The notes below the pieces were generated by a model, which did not search any database, was not told where the DNA came from, and worked only from the letters and a program-made list of their open reading frames with translations. From positions 186,001 to 250,000 of the forward strand of contig CAZCSV010000003.1 in the NCBI GenBank assembly GCA_964501535.1: DNA of 64,000 nt, written 5' to 3'. Every line of letters starts with the position of its first letter. The first letter of the stretch is position 1. The DNA is from FEN-1279 sp964501535 (GTDB lineage Bacteria; Bacteroidota; Ignavibacteria; Tepidaquicellales; Tepidaquicellaceae). Of the stretch, positions 47,972 to 57,906 are shown piece by piece. Made by a program: the position numbers and the translations under genes.

Positions 47972-50900
47972 ATGAAATTTTTCAGATTAATAGTAAACAA
48001 TAAAGTAACCGTTTATATACTCGTACTAATGATTGTTATAATGGGAATATACTCCTATGTAACACTTCCGAAAGAATCCAGTCCGGATGTAAAGATACCG
48101 TACATTTTCATAGCAACAGTATATCCCGGTGTTTCTCCGCAGGACATAGAGAATCTTGTGACTCAGGAAATCGAGAAAGAAGTAAAAGGAATCAGCGGAG
48201 TAAAGGAAATAACCTCGGTATCGAGAGAGAGTTTATCTTCGATAGCGGTTGAATTTACAACAGATGTAGAAATCGACGATGCCTTACAAAAGGTAAGGGA
48301 TAAGGTTGCCACGGCAAAAACGAATATGCCACAGGATATAAAAGAGCCGGTAATAATGGAGATTAACTTTTCGGAATTACCAATTTTATATGTTAATCTA
48401 ACGGGAAATATCGGTGCGGCAGAATTAAAAATTACCGGGGACAGGATTAAAGACAAGTTCGAGCAGATTCCCGGAGTGTTATCTTCAGAAGTAGTGGGAG
48501 GGATTGAAAGGGAGGTTAAGGTAGATGTAAATGCAGACAGGCTCAAGTATTATAATTTAAGTTTTAACGATGTAATAAACTCAGTCTCGGCGGAAAACCT
48601 GAATATTCCAGGAGGAAACGTGGATGTAGGAAAGACAAGTTTCTTGGTAAGGACACCCGGTGAATACAAGGAGCCTGAGAAAATCAGAGACATAGTAATA
48701 AAATCCAATGATGAAAAGCCGGTTTACATAAGAGATGTATCAGAGGTTACTTACGGATACAAAGACAGGCAGACTTACGCAAGAACAGACGGTCAGGAAA
48801 GTGTTACACTCGTATTAAAGAAGAGAGCCGGAGCAAACATAATCGACATTATCGACAAGGCAAAAGAGATACTCGAGAAAGAGAGTTCGCTGATTCCTCC
48901 CGGTGTAAGTTTTACAATGACAGGAGACCATTCGAAGTTCATAAAAAACACCCTTCACGAACTCGAAAACGGAATTATAACGGGGGTAATACTTGTTTGT
49001 CTGATATTATTTTTCTTCATGGGACTGAAAAACGCAATTTTAGTAGCTACAAGTATTCCGCTGTCGTTCATGATATCCTTTATAGTACTCAATATGATGG
49101 GTATAACGTTGAATATGATTGTATTATTCACTTTGATACTCGTGCTTGGTATAATCGTCGATGATGCAATAGTGGTAATAGAGAATATATACAGGCTTCA
49201 GGAAAAAGAGCAATACACACCTCACGATGCGGCAATAGAAGGTCCGAGAGAGGTTTTATTTCCCGTAACGATAGCGACCTTGACGATTATATCGTCATTT
49301 TTCCCGCTTCTATTTTTCCCGGGAATTGTCGGAAGCTTTATGAAATACCTACCAATAACACTGATAGTATGTCTTTTGTCATCGCTTTTCGTAGCAATGA
49401 TTATCAGTCCTGTACAGGCGGCCGTATTCATAAATTTTTACAAGGAAAGGGAGAAATCGAGGAAAAAGAAATTCAGACCGATAGCAAGATTCCTCGAGCA
49501 TTTCGATGAGAAGTTTTTCGGAACTTCGCTAAAGTTATACGAAAAAGCTGTAAGGAAATCCCTGAAATACAGAAAGACAAGTTTAACATTAGTATTCGGG
49601 ATTTTGATTGCTGTATTTTTGCTTTATGGTGCATTTAACAACGGAATCGAGTTTTTCCCCGATGTAGAGCCGAATACCGTAAATATCAACATTACAACAC
49701 CCGTAGGAACCAACATAGAGGAGACAAATAACTTAGCAAAAACTATCGAAAAGAAATTGCCGAAAGAAGAAAACATAGAGACGATAGTGGTAAACGTAGG
49801 TTCATCAAATAATCCACTCGACTTCAGCGGTGAAGGGATACCGAATAAAAGTGTAATTGCGATAAACTTTTACGACAAAGTAGACAGGAAAGTAAGTTCT
49901 TTTGAGACTTTGGAAAAGATTAGAGAGACAATATCGGAAATTCCCGGAGGCACGATTGAGGTCGAAAAGGAAGAAATGGGACCACCCGTAGGGAAACCGA
50001 TAAACATAGAAATTTCAGGTGATGATTTTGCCAAGCTTGGAGAAATATCGGAAAATGTTAAAAGGGAAATTCAGAACATTCCCGGACTTACCGACCTGAA
50101 AGACAATTTCGACAGAACAAAACCCGAAATACAGATACTTGTTGACAGGGAAAAAGCGGCATTATTCGGATTGAATACAGCCATGATAGGGGCAACAGTA
50201 AGGACTGCGATTAACGGAACCACTGCGAGTAAATACAGGATTGGAGAAGATGAATACGATATTACGGTAAGATTAGGAAAACAGCAGAGGAACGAAATTC
50301 AGACGTTAGAGAATCTGTATATTACAAACAATGAGGGTAAAAAGATACCCCTGTCATCCGTAGCAGAGGTTAAGTTCTCAGGCAGTATAGGAGCAATAAA
50401 CAGAAAGGATATGAAAAGAGTAGTAACAGTAACTGCAAACGCGGAGGGCAGACTGGGTAATGACGTATTAAAAGACGTAATGGTCAAGCTCGAAAACTTC
50501 AAGTTACCCGATGGTTATAATATAGATTATACCGGCGAACAGGAAATGCAGAAGGAATCGGGCGATTTTCTTTCTAAAGCACTTATTATATCGCTGCTTT
50601 TGATTTTTTTCCTAATGGTAATTGAATTTAATTCGGTCAGAGTTCCGGTACTGATTATGATTTCAATTTTACTATCTTTGATAGGTGTATTATTAGGTTT
50701 AATATTCACAAGAACCCCATTTGGAATTATAATGACGGGAATCGGAGTGATTGCTCTCGGTGGAATTGTGGTAAGGAATGCAATCGTAATGCTTGACTTT
50801 GCTTATGAATTAAGGAAGCGAGGTTTAGACAGAGAAGAATCGCTCGTACAGGCGGGATTAATCAGGATGAGACCTATATTCCTGACGGCTGCCGCAACGA

Positions 50901-51157
50901 TACTCGGTATAACTCCTCTTGCATCGGGGGTTGATTTTGACTGGAGGACATTCAGTTTCATAATAGGCGGAGAGAATTCAGCTTTCTGGAGACCGATGGG
51001 TGTTGCAATTATTTTCGGGCTTATGGCTTCGACCTTCCTGACGCTTGTGATTACACCGACACTATACATAGTATCGGACGACCTGTTCCAGAAATTCCAG
51101 TTCTGGAAGAAGAAACACCAGAAATACCAGACAGAGCCTCCAGCAGAAAGTGAATAA
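47972..51157 (+). CDS. RND family efflux pump permease (AcrB/HAE1-type)
   Basis: A 1061-residue inner-membrane proton antiporter with 12 helices and two large periplasmic loops. Conserved RND motifs include VDDAIVVIENIYRLQ in helix 4 and the C-terminal GGIVVRNAIVMLDFAYELR and LIRMRPIFLTAAATILGI. The N-terminal YPGVSPQDIENLVTQEIEKEV is typical of HAE pumps, not heavy-metal CusA. It exports drugs or lipophilic compounds with the adjacent TolC and adaptor. Full length; followed by a terminator. The full cassette TetR-TolC-MFP-RND is complete. Confidence 0.95.
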   Translation: MKFFRLIVNNKVTVYILVLMIVIMGIYSYVTLPKESSPDVKIPYIFIATVYPGVSPQDIENLVTQEIEKEVKGISGVKEITSVSRESLSSIAVEFTTDVEIDDALQKVRDKVATAKTNMPQDIKEPVIMEINFSELPILYVNLTGNIGAAELKITGDRIKDKFEQIPGVLSSEVVGGIEREVKVDVNADRLKYYNLSFNDVINSVSAENLNIPGGNVDVGKTSFLVRTPGEYKEPEKIRDIVIKSNDEKPVYIRDVSEVTYGYKDRQTYARTDGQESVTLVLKKRAGANIIDIIDKAKEILEKESSLIPPGVSFTMTGDHSKFIKNTLHELENGIITGVILVCLILFFFMGLKNAILVATSIPLSFMISFIVLNMMGITLNMIVLFTLILVLGIIVDDAIVVIENIYRLQEKEQYTPHDAAIEGPREVLFPVTIATLTIISSFFPLLFFPGIVGSFMKYLPITLIVCLLSSLFVAMIISPVQAAVFINFYKEREKSRKKKFRPIARFLEHFDEKFFGTSLKLYEKAVRKSLKYRKTSLTLVFGILIAVFLLYGAFNNGIEFFPDVEPNTVNINITTPVGTNIEETNNLAKTIEKKLPKEENIETIVVNVGSSNNPLDFSGEGIPNKSVIAINFYDKVDRKVSSFETLEKIRETISEIPGGTIEVEKEEMGPPVGKPINIEISGDDFAKLGEISENVKREIQNIPGLTDLKDNFDRTKPEIQILVDREKAALFGLNTAMIGATVRTAINGTTASKYRIGEDEYDITVRLGKQQRNEIQTLENLYITNNEGKKIPLSSVAEVKFSGSIGAINRKDMKRVVTVTANAEGRLGNDVLKDVMVKLENFKLPDGYNIDYTGEQEMQKESGDFLSKALIISLLLIFFLMVIEFNSVRVPVLIMISILLSLIGVLLGLIFTRTPFGIIMTGIGVIALGGIVVRNAIVMLDFAYELRKRGLDREESLVQAGLIRMRPIFLTAAATILGITPLASGVDFDWRTFSFIIGGENSAFWRPMGVAIIFGLMASTFLTLVITPTLYIVSDDLFQKFQFWKKKHQKYQTEPPAESE

Positions 51158-51178
51158 ACTTTTAAATTAAAATTGATT

Positions 51179-51216
51179 AGCTTTACTGAAATAAAATTCG
51201 GTAAAGCTTTTTTTTT
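51179..51216 (+). terminator. Intrinsic terminator of the efflux operon, abutting mtnA
   Basis: Arms AGCTTTACTGAA and TTCGGTAAAGCT (one G-U pair) around ATAAAA, followed by a T run that ends exactly at the mtnA ATG (51217). There is no room for a ribosome-binding site, so mtnA is leaderless or read through the hairpin. Confidence 0.82.
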
Positions 51217-52305
51217 ATGCTTGTAAATAACAGACATTACATAACAATCCGGGTTGACAAAAAAAATCCTGAAATCATCCGGACTATAGACCAGAGATTA
51301 CTACCACATAATTTCAAAATTATTTCATTAAAATCCTCCGATGATATAATTAAAGCCATTAGGAACATGATCGTACGCGGAGCGCCGTTAATAGGAGTTG
51401 CCGCCGCTTACGGCTTATATTTAGCCGCGCTCGAAGCAAAGAGGAAATTCAGACAGGAAAAGCAAATTAACGCTTATATCATAAATAAATCCAAAAAGCT
51501 TTTAGAGACCAGACCAACAGCCGTAAACATTGCATATGTAGTTGAAAATTCCGTTTCGTTAATCCTTAAGCACAAATCAATCGAGGATAAAATTGCTTCG
51601 GCATTAAATTTTGCGACCTATTTATCTATCGAGGAAATCAAACGATGCAAAAGAATAGGAGAACATGGATTAAAAATAATCGAAAAAATCAGCAAGGCAA
51701 AAAAAGGGAAAACGGTAAATATTCTGACACACTGCAATGCGGGATGGCTTGCCTGCATAGATTACGGTACAGCAACCGCACCGATATACGCCGCACACAA
51801 AAAAGGGATTAAACTACACGTATATGTAGAAGAAACCCGTCCGCGAAATCAGGGAGCGAGCTTGACAGCGTGGGAGTTTTTGCAAAATAAAATCCCGCAT
51901 ACGATTATAACCGATAATGCGGGAGGATACGTAATGCAAAAAGGTATGGTGGATATGGTGATAGTCGGTTCGGACAGAACGACATTAAACGGTGATGTCT
52001 GCAATAAAATCGGCACATATAAGACCGCTTTAGCAGCAAAAGATAATAATATTCCGTTTTATGTAGCCCTCCCCTCTTCTTCAATAGATAAAAAAATCAA
52101 AAACGGGTTGAAAGAAATTCCAATCGAGGAAAGAAGTCCCGATGAAGTGAAATATATTACGGGAAAGTCAAGAAAAGGTATTGAAAAGGTTTTAATCTCA
52201 ACCCGTAAAAGTCCCGCAAAAAATTACGGATTTGATATTACTCCTGCAAGGTTGGTTACAGGATTCATTACAGAAAGCGGTATTACTAAACTCAAGATTC
52301 GGTAA
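51217..52305 (+). CDS. mtnA: S-methyl-5-thioribose-1-phosphate isomerase
   Basis: A 362-residue enzyme of the methionine salvage pathway (aldose-ketose isomerisation of methylthioribose-1-phosphate). The motif MIVRGAPLIGVAAAYGL is diagnostic; catalytic Cys173 lies in ILTHCNAGWLA and Asp253 in VGSDRTTLNGDV. EETRPRNQGASLTAWE is also conserved. No other salvage genes (mtnK, mtnB-E) are near. It begins at the first base after a terminator T-run (see that entry). The homology with eIF2B-like proteins is not a problem because the catalytic Cys/Asp pair is intact. Confidence 0.94.
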   Translation: MLVNNRHYITIRVDKKNPEIIRTIDQRLLPHNFKIISLKSSDDIIKAIRNMIVRGAPLIGVAAAYGLYLAALEAKRKFRQEKQINAYIINKSKKLLETRPTAVNIAYVVENSVSLILKHKSIEDKIASALNFATYLSIEEIKRCKRIGEHGLKIIEKISKAKKGKTVNILTHCNAGWLACIDYGTATAPIYAAHKKGIKLHVYVEETRPRNQGASLTAWEFLQNKIPHTIITDNAGGYVMQKGMVDMVIVGSDRTTLNGDVCNKIGTYKTALAAKDNNIPFYVALPSSSIDKKIKNGLKEIPIEERSPDEVKYITGKSRKGIEKVLISTRKSPAKNYGFDITPARLVTGFITESGITKLKIR

Positions 52306-52390
52306 CTCTAATATCAAATCCGTGAAAAAATTCAATATATATTTTTTGCACTTATTTAATCAGTGTTCCAGATACACTTAAAAAATCCTC

Positions 52391-52440
52391 ATTCCCAACA
52401 GCCTGCCCCGATTCTCTTTATCGGGATCCTCGTTGGGAAC
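52391..52440. repeat. Nested CGTTCCC/CCCGAT palindromes
   Basis: Outer arms ATTCCCAAC (52391) and GTTGGGAAC (52432) enclose inner arms CCCGAT and ATCGGG (52407-52425), with ATCCTCG between. A copy of the inner hairpin stands alone at 53819-53833. The outer ends match the CGTTCCC palindromes elsewhere in the window. It lies between convergent mtnA and the YCF48-like gene and could also act as a terminator. Confidence 0.65.
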
Positions 52441-52451
52441 GGAATTCAGTT

Positions 52452-53747
52452 TTATTTTATCATCAGCATCTTCTTTGTCTCGCTGAAATTATCCGTTGTC
52501 AATCTATAAAAATACACTCCGCTTGTGTATGCAGATGCATCAAATGTTGCTTCATACGTTCCGGGTTGTAATTTTTCGTTAACTAAAGTAGCGACCTCTT
52601 TCCCGAGCATATCAAAAACAACTAACTTTACAACATTTGAACTTTTCACCTGAAACTTTATATTCGTACTTGGGTTAAACGGATTCGGATAATTTTGCGA
52701 TAATGAAAATGATGAAGGAATTTCGGTGCTTATATTTTGAATTCCAATAGAACCACCATTAGTCGTTTTAAGCATTGTTCCGTTATCCCCAGCTACATAA
52801 GCAATATTATGGTTTGATTCTAAAACAGATACGGTGTACAAAGTTGCAGTTACACCCGAATTTTGTGCCGTCCAAATAGTTCCGTCTCCGGAACCTTTCA
52901 AAATAGTTCCATTCGAACCGACTACAAAAACTTGGTTATAAAAATCCAAACCTCTTAATCTACCTTGATTTCCAGTATATACCAAATTCCAGGTTGTACC
53001 TGTATTTGTTGTCATATAGATATAACTATTGCCTCCATTTCCACCTGCGGCAAAACCGTATCCTCCGCTACTCATATCAATTGCCCAAATCTCAACACCA
53101 TTAGGAGTAAAAAACTCAGACCAATTAACTCCTTTATTTGTTGTCTTTAATATTACGCCAGGTTGGGAACCTCTCTGAACACCAATAAGGCAAGTCATAC
53201 TATCTATTGTTGCTACACAAGTCAATTGATAATTTGTCATACTTGAAGGCATTGTAACTCTTGTATAAACATTGCTTGTAAAAAAACTAGGACAACGTAC
53301 CACAACAGGTGTTAAAGTTGAACCAATCATTTTTACTCCGGCCGCCCAAAAAGCTTTTGGTGTACCGGCTATTTCTGCACCAAAAAAAACAACTGTATCC
53401 GTCGTTGGTGCATATGCTACCGTCCAGTTTACCCCTCCGTTAGTTGTTTTCAGAATTTGAGTCCCAGCAACAAATCCATTAATTCCATCTGAACCTATAT
53501 GGCATACATAAGGTGCCCTAAAGTCTGAAGGTAAAGGCAATTGAAACCAACTTGTTCCTCCATTCGTGGATTTATAAAAAGTACCCGCATAAGTTGTATT
53601 ATTTACAGCTATTGCAAAGAAAGTTTGGTCATTTGATAGTTTAATATCTGTAAATTGGTTAGTCGTATTCATATTAACGATTGACCACTGTGCATTTGAA
53701 AAGCCTGCAAATGCCAAAAACATTAAAACGTAGATGATTTTTTTCAT
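52452..53747 (-). CDS. Secreted YCF48/BNR-repeat protein with T9SS sorting domain
   Basis: A 431-residue secreted protein: signal peptide (ends FSNAQ), then about six repeats of the form TTNGGVNWT / KSTNGGTSWFQL / TTNTGTTWNLVY typical of YCF48-like or sialidase BNR beta propellers, and a T9SS sorting domain (LSQNYPNPFNPST, ending KKMLMIK). Non-catalytic as far as visible; probably a surface binding protein. Base use is a little more AT-rich than nearby housekeeping genes. Confidence 0.84.
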   Translation of the reverse strand: MKKIIYVLMFLAFAGFSNAQWSIVNMNTTNQFTDIKLSNDQTFFAIAVNNTTYAGTFYKSTNGGTSWFQLPLPSDFRAPYVCHIGSDGINGFVAGTQILKTTNGGVNWTVAYAPTTDTVVFFGAEIAGTPKAFWAAGVKMIGSTLTPVVVRCPSFFTSNVYTRVTMPSSMTNYQLTCVATIDSMTCLIGVQRGSQPGVILKTTNKGVNWSEFFTPNGVEIWAIDMSSGGYGFAAGGNGGNSYIYMTTNTGTTWNLVYTGNQGRLRGLDFYNQVFVVGSNGTILKGSGDGTIWTAQNSGVTATLYTVSVLESNHNIAYVAGDNGTMLKTTNGGSIGIQNISTEIPSSFSLSQNYPNPFNPSTNIKFQVKSSNVVKLVVFDMLGKEVATLVNEKLQPGTYEATFDASAYTSGVYFYRLTTDNFSETKKMLMIK

Positions 53748-54372
53748 AACTTTTTCCCTAAATATTTAATTAAAAAAATAATTACTTGTAAAATCTGTAA
53801 ACTTTTCAAATCTGTTTTCCCCGATTCATCGGGATTCAATGTGCCGGGAGGCGGCAATAATAAGAGATGCAGTTGAAAACAAAATTTGCATATTGGTTAA
53901 AAAAACTTTTTTATTTCTAAATTCTATTTTGGAACAGTTTTAATTGCGGGTAAAACAAAAACTTTTTTACAACTTTATTCTCCTCCGAATCAAGTTGGAA
54001 GACTAATCTTCATTTTTACGGTTTGGTGTGTCAAAAATTAATCGAGTTATAAAATAACTTCCTCATATACATAAATAATGTAATAAAAAAACAAATAAAT
54101 AAATATATACTTTATTTATTAAATTTTTATGTGTTTCCGGCAGTATAAGAGGATTAAGCAAAGAAATTGCTTAATAAACATGATTTTAGTTGTGTTTTCT
54201 TTAATATTAAAGAATAAATGAGCTTTCATTAATACATTTTTAGTTCGATATAATCATCAGTGAAAAAATGCTGATTGCATATAAAAAGTAAAATAGACAT
54301 CAAATAGAATTGATAAATTTCCATAAAATCAATATCTTTATGTTTATATTAAATTTTTATAGCAAGTAAAAA
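53748..54372. other. Intergenic region, 625 bases, no gene seen
   Basis: AT-rich DNA between the YCF48-like gene and rplY. It holds a CCCCGAT-TC-ATCGGG hairpin (53819-53833, a fragment of the repeat at 52391) and a clean ATTAAGCAA-AGAAA-TTGCTTAAT stem-loop (54153-54175). No open frame of note is found on either strand, and no RNA gene is recognised. Confidence 0.6.
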
Positions 54373-55026
54373 ATGGCAGAAATTATTTTAAAAGCAGAGC
54401 GCAGAGCGGATTTCAAAAAATCGACATCCAATCAGATGAGAAAAGCCGGATTCATACCCGGTATATATTATTCATTCGGAGAAGAATCTATTCCTATAAA
54501 AGTAAACGAACTTGCACTTCGTCCTTTAGTATTCACATCGGAATCGAACATAGTAGCCCTTCAAATCGAAGGTGAAAGCAAACCGATGAGTTGTATATTA
54601 AAAGACACCCAATTTGAACCTGTTACGGGAAGAATAATACATTTTGACCTTTTGGGTTTGAGGGAAGGCGAAAAGATTACGATAGAAGTATCCGTAATAT
54701 TACAAGGCAGTGCAATAGGCGTGAAAGAAGGCGGAATAGTACAGCACAATCTGCACAAGCTTGAAATAGAATGTCTGCCCCAGAACATACCACCGCATAT
54801 AGACGTGGACATCTCAAGTCTTGCGATAGGAGATTCCATAAAGGTCGGCGATATAAAAATCGAGGGTATTGAAATTTTGAACGATGAAAATGCTTCTATT
54901 ATTTCGGTCGTACCTCCGACGATAGAAGAGGTAAAACCTGAAGAAGCCGCAGCAGAAGAAGGTGAAGCACCGGCTGAGCCCGAAGTGATTTCAAAAGGAA
55001 AGAAAGAAGAGACAGAGGAGAAATAA
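54373..55026 (+). CDS. rplY: 50S ribosomal protein L25/general stress protein Ctc
   Basis: A 217-residue, two-domain L25 (TL5/Ctc form). The N-terminal 5S-rRNA-binding domain starts EIILKAERRADFKKSTSNQM, and the second domain shows FDLLGLREGEKITIEV and GVKEGGIVQHNLHKLEIECLPQ. It ends with an acidic Ala/Glu-rich tail (residues ~185-217). Followed by pth, the usual rplY-pth arrangement. ATG start. Confidence 0.95.
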   Translation: MAEIILKAERRADFKKSTSNQMRKAGFIPGIYYSFGEESIPIKVNELALRPLVFTSESNIVALQIEGESKPMSCILKDTQFEPVTGRIIHFDLLGLREGEKITIEVSVILQGSAIGVKEGGIVQHNLHKLEIECLPQNIPPHIDVDISSLAIGDSIKVGDIKIEGIEILNDENASIISVVPPTIEEVKPEEAAAEEGEAPAEPEVISKGKKEETEEK

Positions 55027-55074
55027 TTTTTCCCGATTTTTCTGAACAAGTTCAAAGAATAAACATTAAATACT

Positions 55075-55710
55075 TTGAAGCTAATAGTAGGTCTTGGCAA
55101 TCCCGGAAAAAAGTATGAACTAACAAGGCATAATATTGGTTATCAGATTTTGGATTATATAGCTGATTATTTAAAAGTTAAGTTTAAACCAGCGAAGGGT
55201 GAATGGTACGGTGTTTCAGGGGTATACAACGGTTTTGAGTATTACCTTATGAAGCCCACGACTTTTATGAACAACAGCGGTGAGGCAGTGTTCGATTTTC
55301 TCACCAAAAACAATATCCCTTTAAACAATATTTTAGTTATATTCGATGATTTTCAGATTCCTCTGGGAATGATTCGAGTGAGGACAAAAGGCAGTGACGG
55401 CGGTCATAACGGTGTTTCAAGCATCATTTACCGCTTGAATACGATGGATTTTCCGCGGATGAGAATCGGTACGGGAAAAGATATTTTAAGCAAGGATGAA
55501 TACATCGATTATGTACTTACGAATTTCACCGAAAAGGAAATTGAAGAACTGAAGGAAATGTTTCCGATTTACAAAGACTGTGTTTTAAGTTTTATCTGTG
55601 AAGACATCAAAGACACCATGACCAGGTACAACAGGATGTACCTGAAAAAGACGGAGAATAAAGAAATCAGGAAAGAGGATTCTCCGGAAGTTAAGGATGT
55701 TACTTCATGA
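55075..55710 (+). CDS. pth: Peptidyl-tRNA hydrolase
   Basis: A 211-residue hydrolase that releases tRNA from prematurely dropped peptidyl-tRNA. VGLGNPGKKYELTRHNIGYQ with catalytic His19, MKPTTFMNNSGEAV and DDFQIPLGMIRVRTKGSDGGHNG are all present. The TTG start at 55075 is required to keep the conserved N-terminus. The ~20 charged residues at the C-terminus are an extension. It sits 48 bases after rplY and before hppA. Confidence 0.95.
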   Translation: MKLIVGLGNPGKKYELTRHNIGYQILDYIADYLKVKFKPAKGEWYGVSGVYNGFEYYLMKPTTFMNNSGEAVFDFLTKNNIPLNNILVIFDDFQIPLGMIRVRTKGSDGGHNGVSSIIYRLNTMDFPRMRIGTGKDILSKDEYIDYVLTNFTEKEIEELKEMFPIYKDCVLSFICEDIKDTMTRYNRMYLKKTENKEIRKEDSPEVKDVTS

Positions 55711-55755
55711 TTTGTAGACCAAAAGAGAATTTCTATTAAAATAAAATAAATATTT

Positions 55756-57906
55756 ATGGAGCTAACTTTAATCTTTTCAGTCAGTATTTTCGCATTGCTG
55801 TTCGCGGTGTTCCTAATAAAAAACGTTATGAAACGCGACACGGGAACAGAAAAGATGCGAGAAATATCTAATGCAATTAAAGAAGGTGCAGAAGCATTCT
55901 TAAGAAGACAAAACAAAACCATCCTTATTCTTGCCGTAGTCTTTGCATTTCTGGTTTACATTCTTTACATAATCCAAAAACCCGAAATTGCGGTGTGGTC
56001 GGCAATATCATTTTTCTTTGGTGCATTAAGCTCGGTAGCATCTGGATACATCGGAATGTGGACTTCGATTCGCAGTAACATCAGAACTGCCTCGGAAGCA
56101 AGGACATCGCTAAACGGTGCACTTCAGACCGCACTTAGAGGCGGAGCGGTATCGGGACTTTTCGTTGTTGCTCTTTCACTTCTCGGAGTTGTAGGTCTTT
56201 TCTGGTTGGCTAAAACAATCGGAGGATTCGAACCCGAAAAAATTCCATTTTACATTGCAGGTTACGGATTCGGTGCAAGCTTCGTGGCACTTTTCGCACA
56301 GCTTGGCGGCGGTATTTATACAAAAGCCGCTGATGTAGGTGCTGATTTAGTCGGAAAAGTGGAAGCAGGAATTCCCGAAGACGACCCGAGAAATCCCGCA
56401 GTGATAGCGGATTTAGTCGGTGACAACGTCGGCGATTGCGCAGGCCGTGGTGCTGACCTTTTCGAATCTACTGCCGCCGAAAATATCGGTGCTATGATTC
56501 TGGCAACACTTTTATATAATTCAAACCCGGGAATTTTCGGTACGAAACCCGAAGTATTGCTCGGAATAATTCTTTTCCCGATGGTTGCCCGTGCATTCGG
56601 ACTTATTTCTTCCATCATCGGAATAATGACGGTAAAGACAAAAGAAGACAAAGACCCTATGAGTGCACTCAATAGAGGTTATTATATCACCGCAGTACTG
56701 GCTATGGTTGGTTTCGGTGTTGCGGCATACTGGACTTTCGGAACGGGTGATGTAGCCTCAAAAGCACCTAATGCCTGGTGGCACTTTTTCCTAAGCGGAA
56801 TAATCGGTGTTATTACTTCGGTTTTATTTTTATGGATTACGCAATATTATACTGAATATAAATATAAACCCGTTAAAGATATTGCAAACGCATGTAAAAC
56901 AGGTCCTGCGACGACCATTATTCAGGGTGTTGCAGTCGGATTCGAATGCGTTGCAATGCCGGCACTCGTTATTGCCGCCGCTATCATCGGTTCATATTTG
57001 CTTGGAATGTCGAGCGGACTTGAAAATGCAGGATTTTTCTCGACGGCGGTTGCCACAATGGGTATGCTCGGACCCGCCGCATACGTTCTCGCAATGGATA
57101 CATTCGGACCGATTACAGATAACGCAGGCGGAATAGTTGAAATGTCTCAACAGCCCGAAGAAATCAGGAAGAAAACAGATAGGCTCGATGCAGTCGGTAA
57201 CACGACAAAAGCTCTTACAAAAGGTTATGCAGTCGGTTCAGCCGCACTCGCCGCTTTCCTGCTTTTTGAGGCATTCATAGTTGAACTCGGTGAATACGGT
57301 ATGAAAGATTTTCACGGAGTAGATATTTCCAAACCGGAAGTTTTCGTCGGTGCATTAATGGGCGGTATGCTTGTATTTTTATTCTCCTCGTGGGCAATTA
57401 AAGCAGTAGGAAATGCCGCACAGGAAGTAATACAAAACGTCCGCGACCAGTTCAAAGCAAAACCGGGAATACTGGCAGGTACTGATAAACCCGACTATGC
57501 ACAGTGCGTTGATATAGTTGCAAAACGCTCTTTAAAGGAAATGATAAAACCGGGATTGCTCGTAGTCCTGATGCCCGTTGCAGTCGGATATCTTTTCAAG
57601 CTTTTATATAAATGGGAAATAACAGAAGCATCGGGAGCGGAAGTAGTTGCAGGTATGCTTTTAATCGGAACGATTACAGGCGTGATTATGGCGCTCTTCC
57701 TGAACAATTCAGGCGGTGCGTGGGATAACGCAAAGAAATATATTGAAATGGGATTTCTCGGCGGAAAAGGCTCTGACGCTCACAAGGCAGGAGTAGTCGG
57801 CGATACAGTCGGCGACCCCTTCAAAGACACAGCCGGTCCGTCCCTGCACGTACTTATAAAATTACTTTCGACAGTAACGCTGGTACTGGCGCCGTTGTTC
57901 ATTTAG
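55756..57906 (+). CDS. hppA: K+-independent H+-translocating membrane pyrophosphatase
   Basis: A 716-residue, 16-helix ion pump driven by pyrophosphate hydrolysis. The catalytic loop GADLVGKVEAGIPEDDPRNP followed by DNVGDCAGRGADLFES, and the C-terminal GDTVGDPFKDTAGPS, are intact. At the position that determines potassium dependence the motif is GNTTKALTK: Lys485 with the following Thr, the K+-independent type, which pumps protons. It conserves energy in low-energy conditions. It is separated from pth by 45 bases. Confidence 0.95.
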   Translation: MELTLIFSVSIFALLFAVFLIKNVMKRDTGTEKMREISNAIKEGAEAFLRRQNKTILILAVVFAFLVYILYIIQKPEIAVWSAISFFFGALSSVASGYIGMWTSIRSNIRTASEARTSLNGALQTALRGGAVSGLFVVALSLLGVVGLFWLAKTIGGFEPEKIPFYIAGYGFGASFVALFAQLGGGIYTKAADVGADLVGKVEAGIPEDDPRNPAVIADLVGDNVGDCAGRGADLFESTAAENIGAMILATLLYNSNPGIFGTKPEVLLGIILFPMVARAFGLISSIIGIMTVKTKEDKDPMSALNRGYYITAVLAMVGFGVAAYWTFGTGDVASKAPNAWWHFFLSGIIGVITSVLFLWITQYYTEYKYKPVKDIANACKTGPATTIIQGVAVGFECVAMPALVIAAAIIGSYLLGMSSGLENAGFFSTAVATMGMLGPAAYVLAMDTFGPITDNAGGIVEMSQQPEEIRKKTDRLDAVGNTTKALTKGYAVGSAALAAFLLFEAFIVELGEYGMKDFHGVDISKPEVFVGALMGGMLVFLFSSWAIKAVGNAAQEVIQNVRDQFKAKPGILAGTDKPDYAQCVDIVAKRSLKEMIKPGLLVVLMPVAVGYLFKLLYKWEITEASGAEVVAGMLLIGTITGVIMALFLNNSGGAWDNAKKYIEMGFLGGKGSDAHKAGVVGDTVGDPFKDTAGPSLHVLIKLLSTVTLVLAPLFI

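Noticed and set aside
53748..54372. Possible small RNA or riboswitch before rplY
   Set aside because: One clean hairpin (54153-54175) is seen but no known riboswitch elements or conserved core could be recognised.
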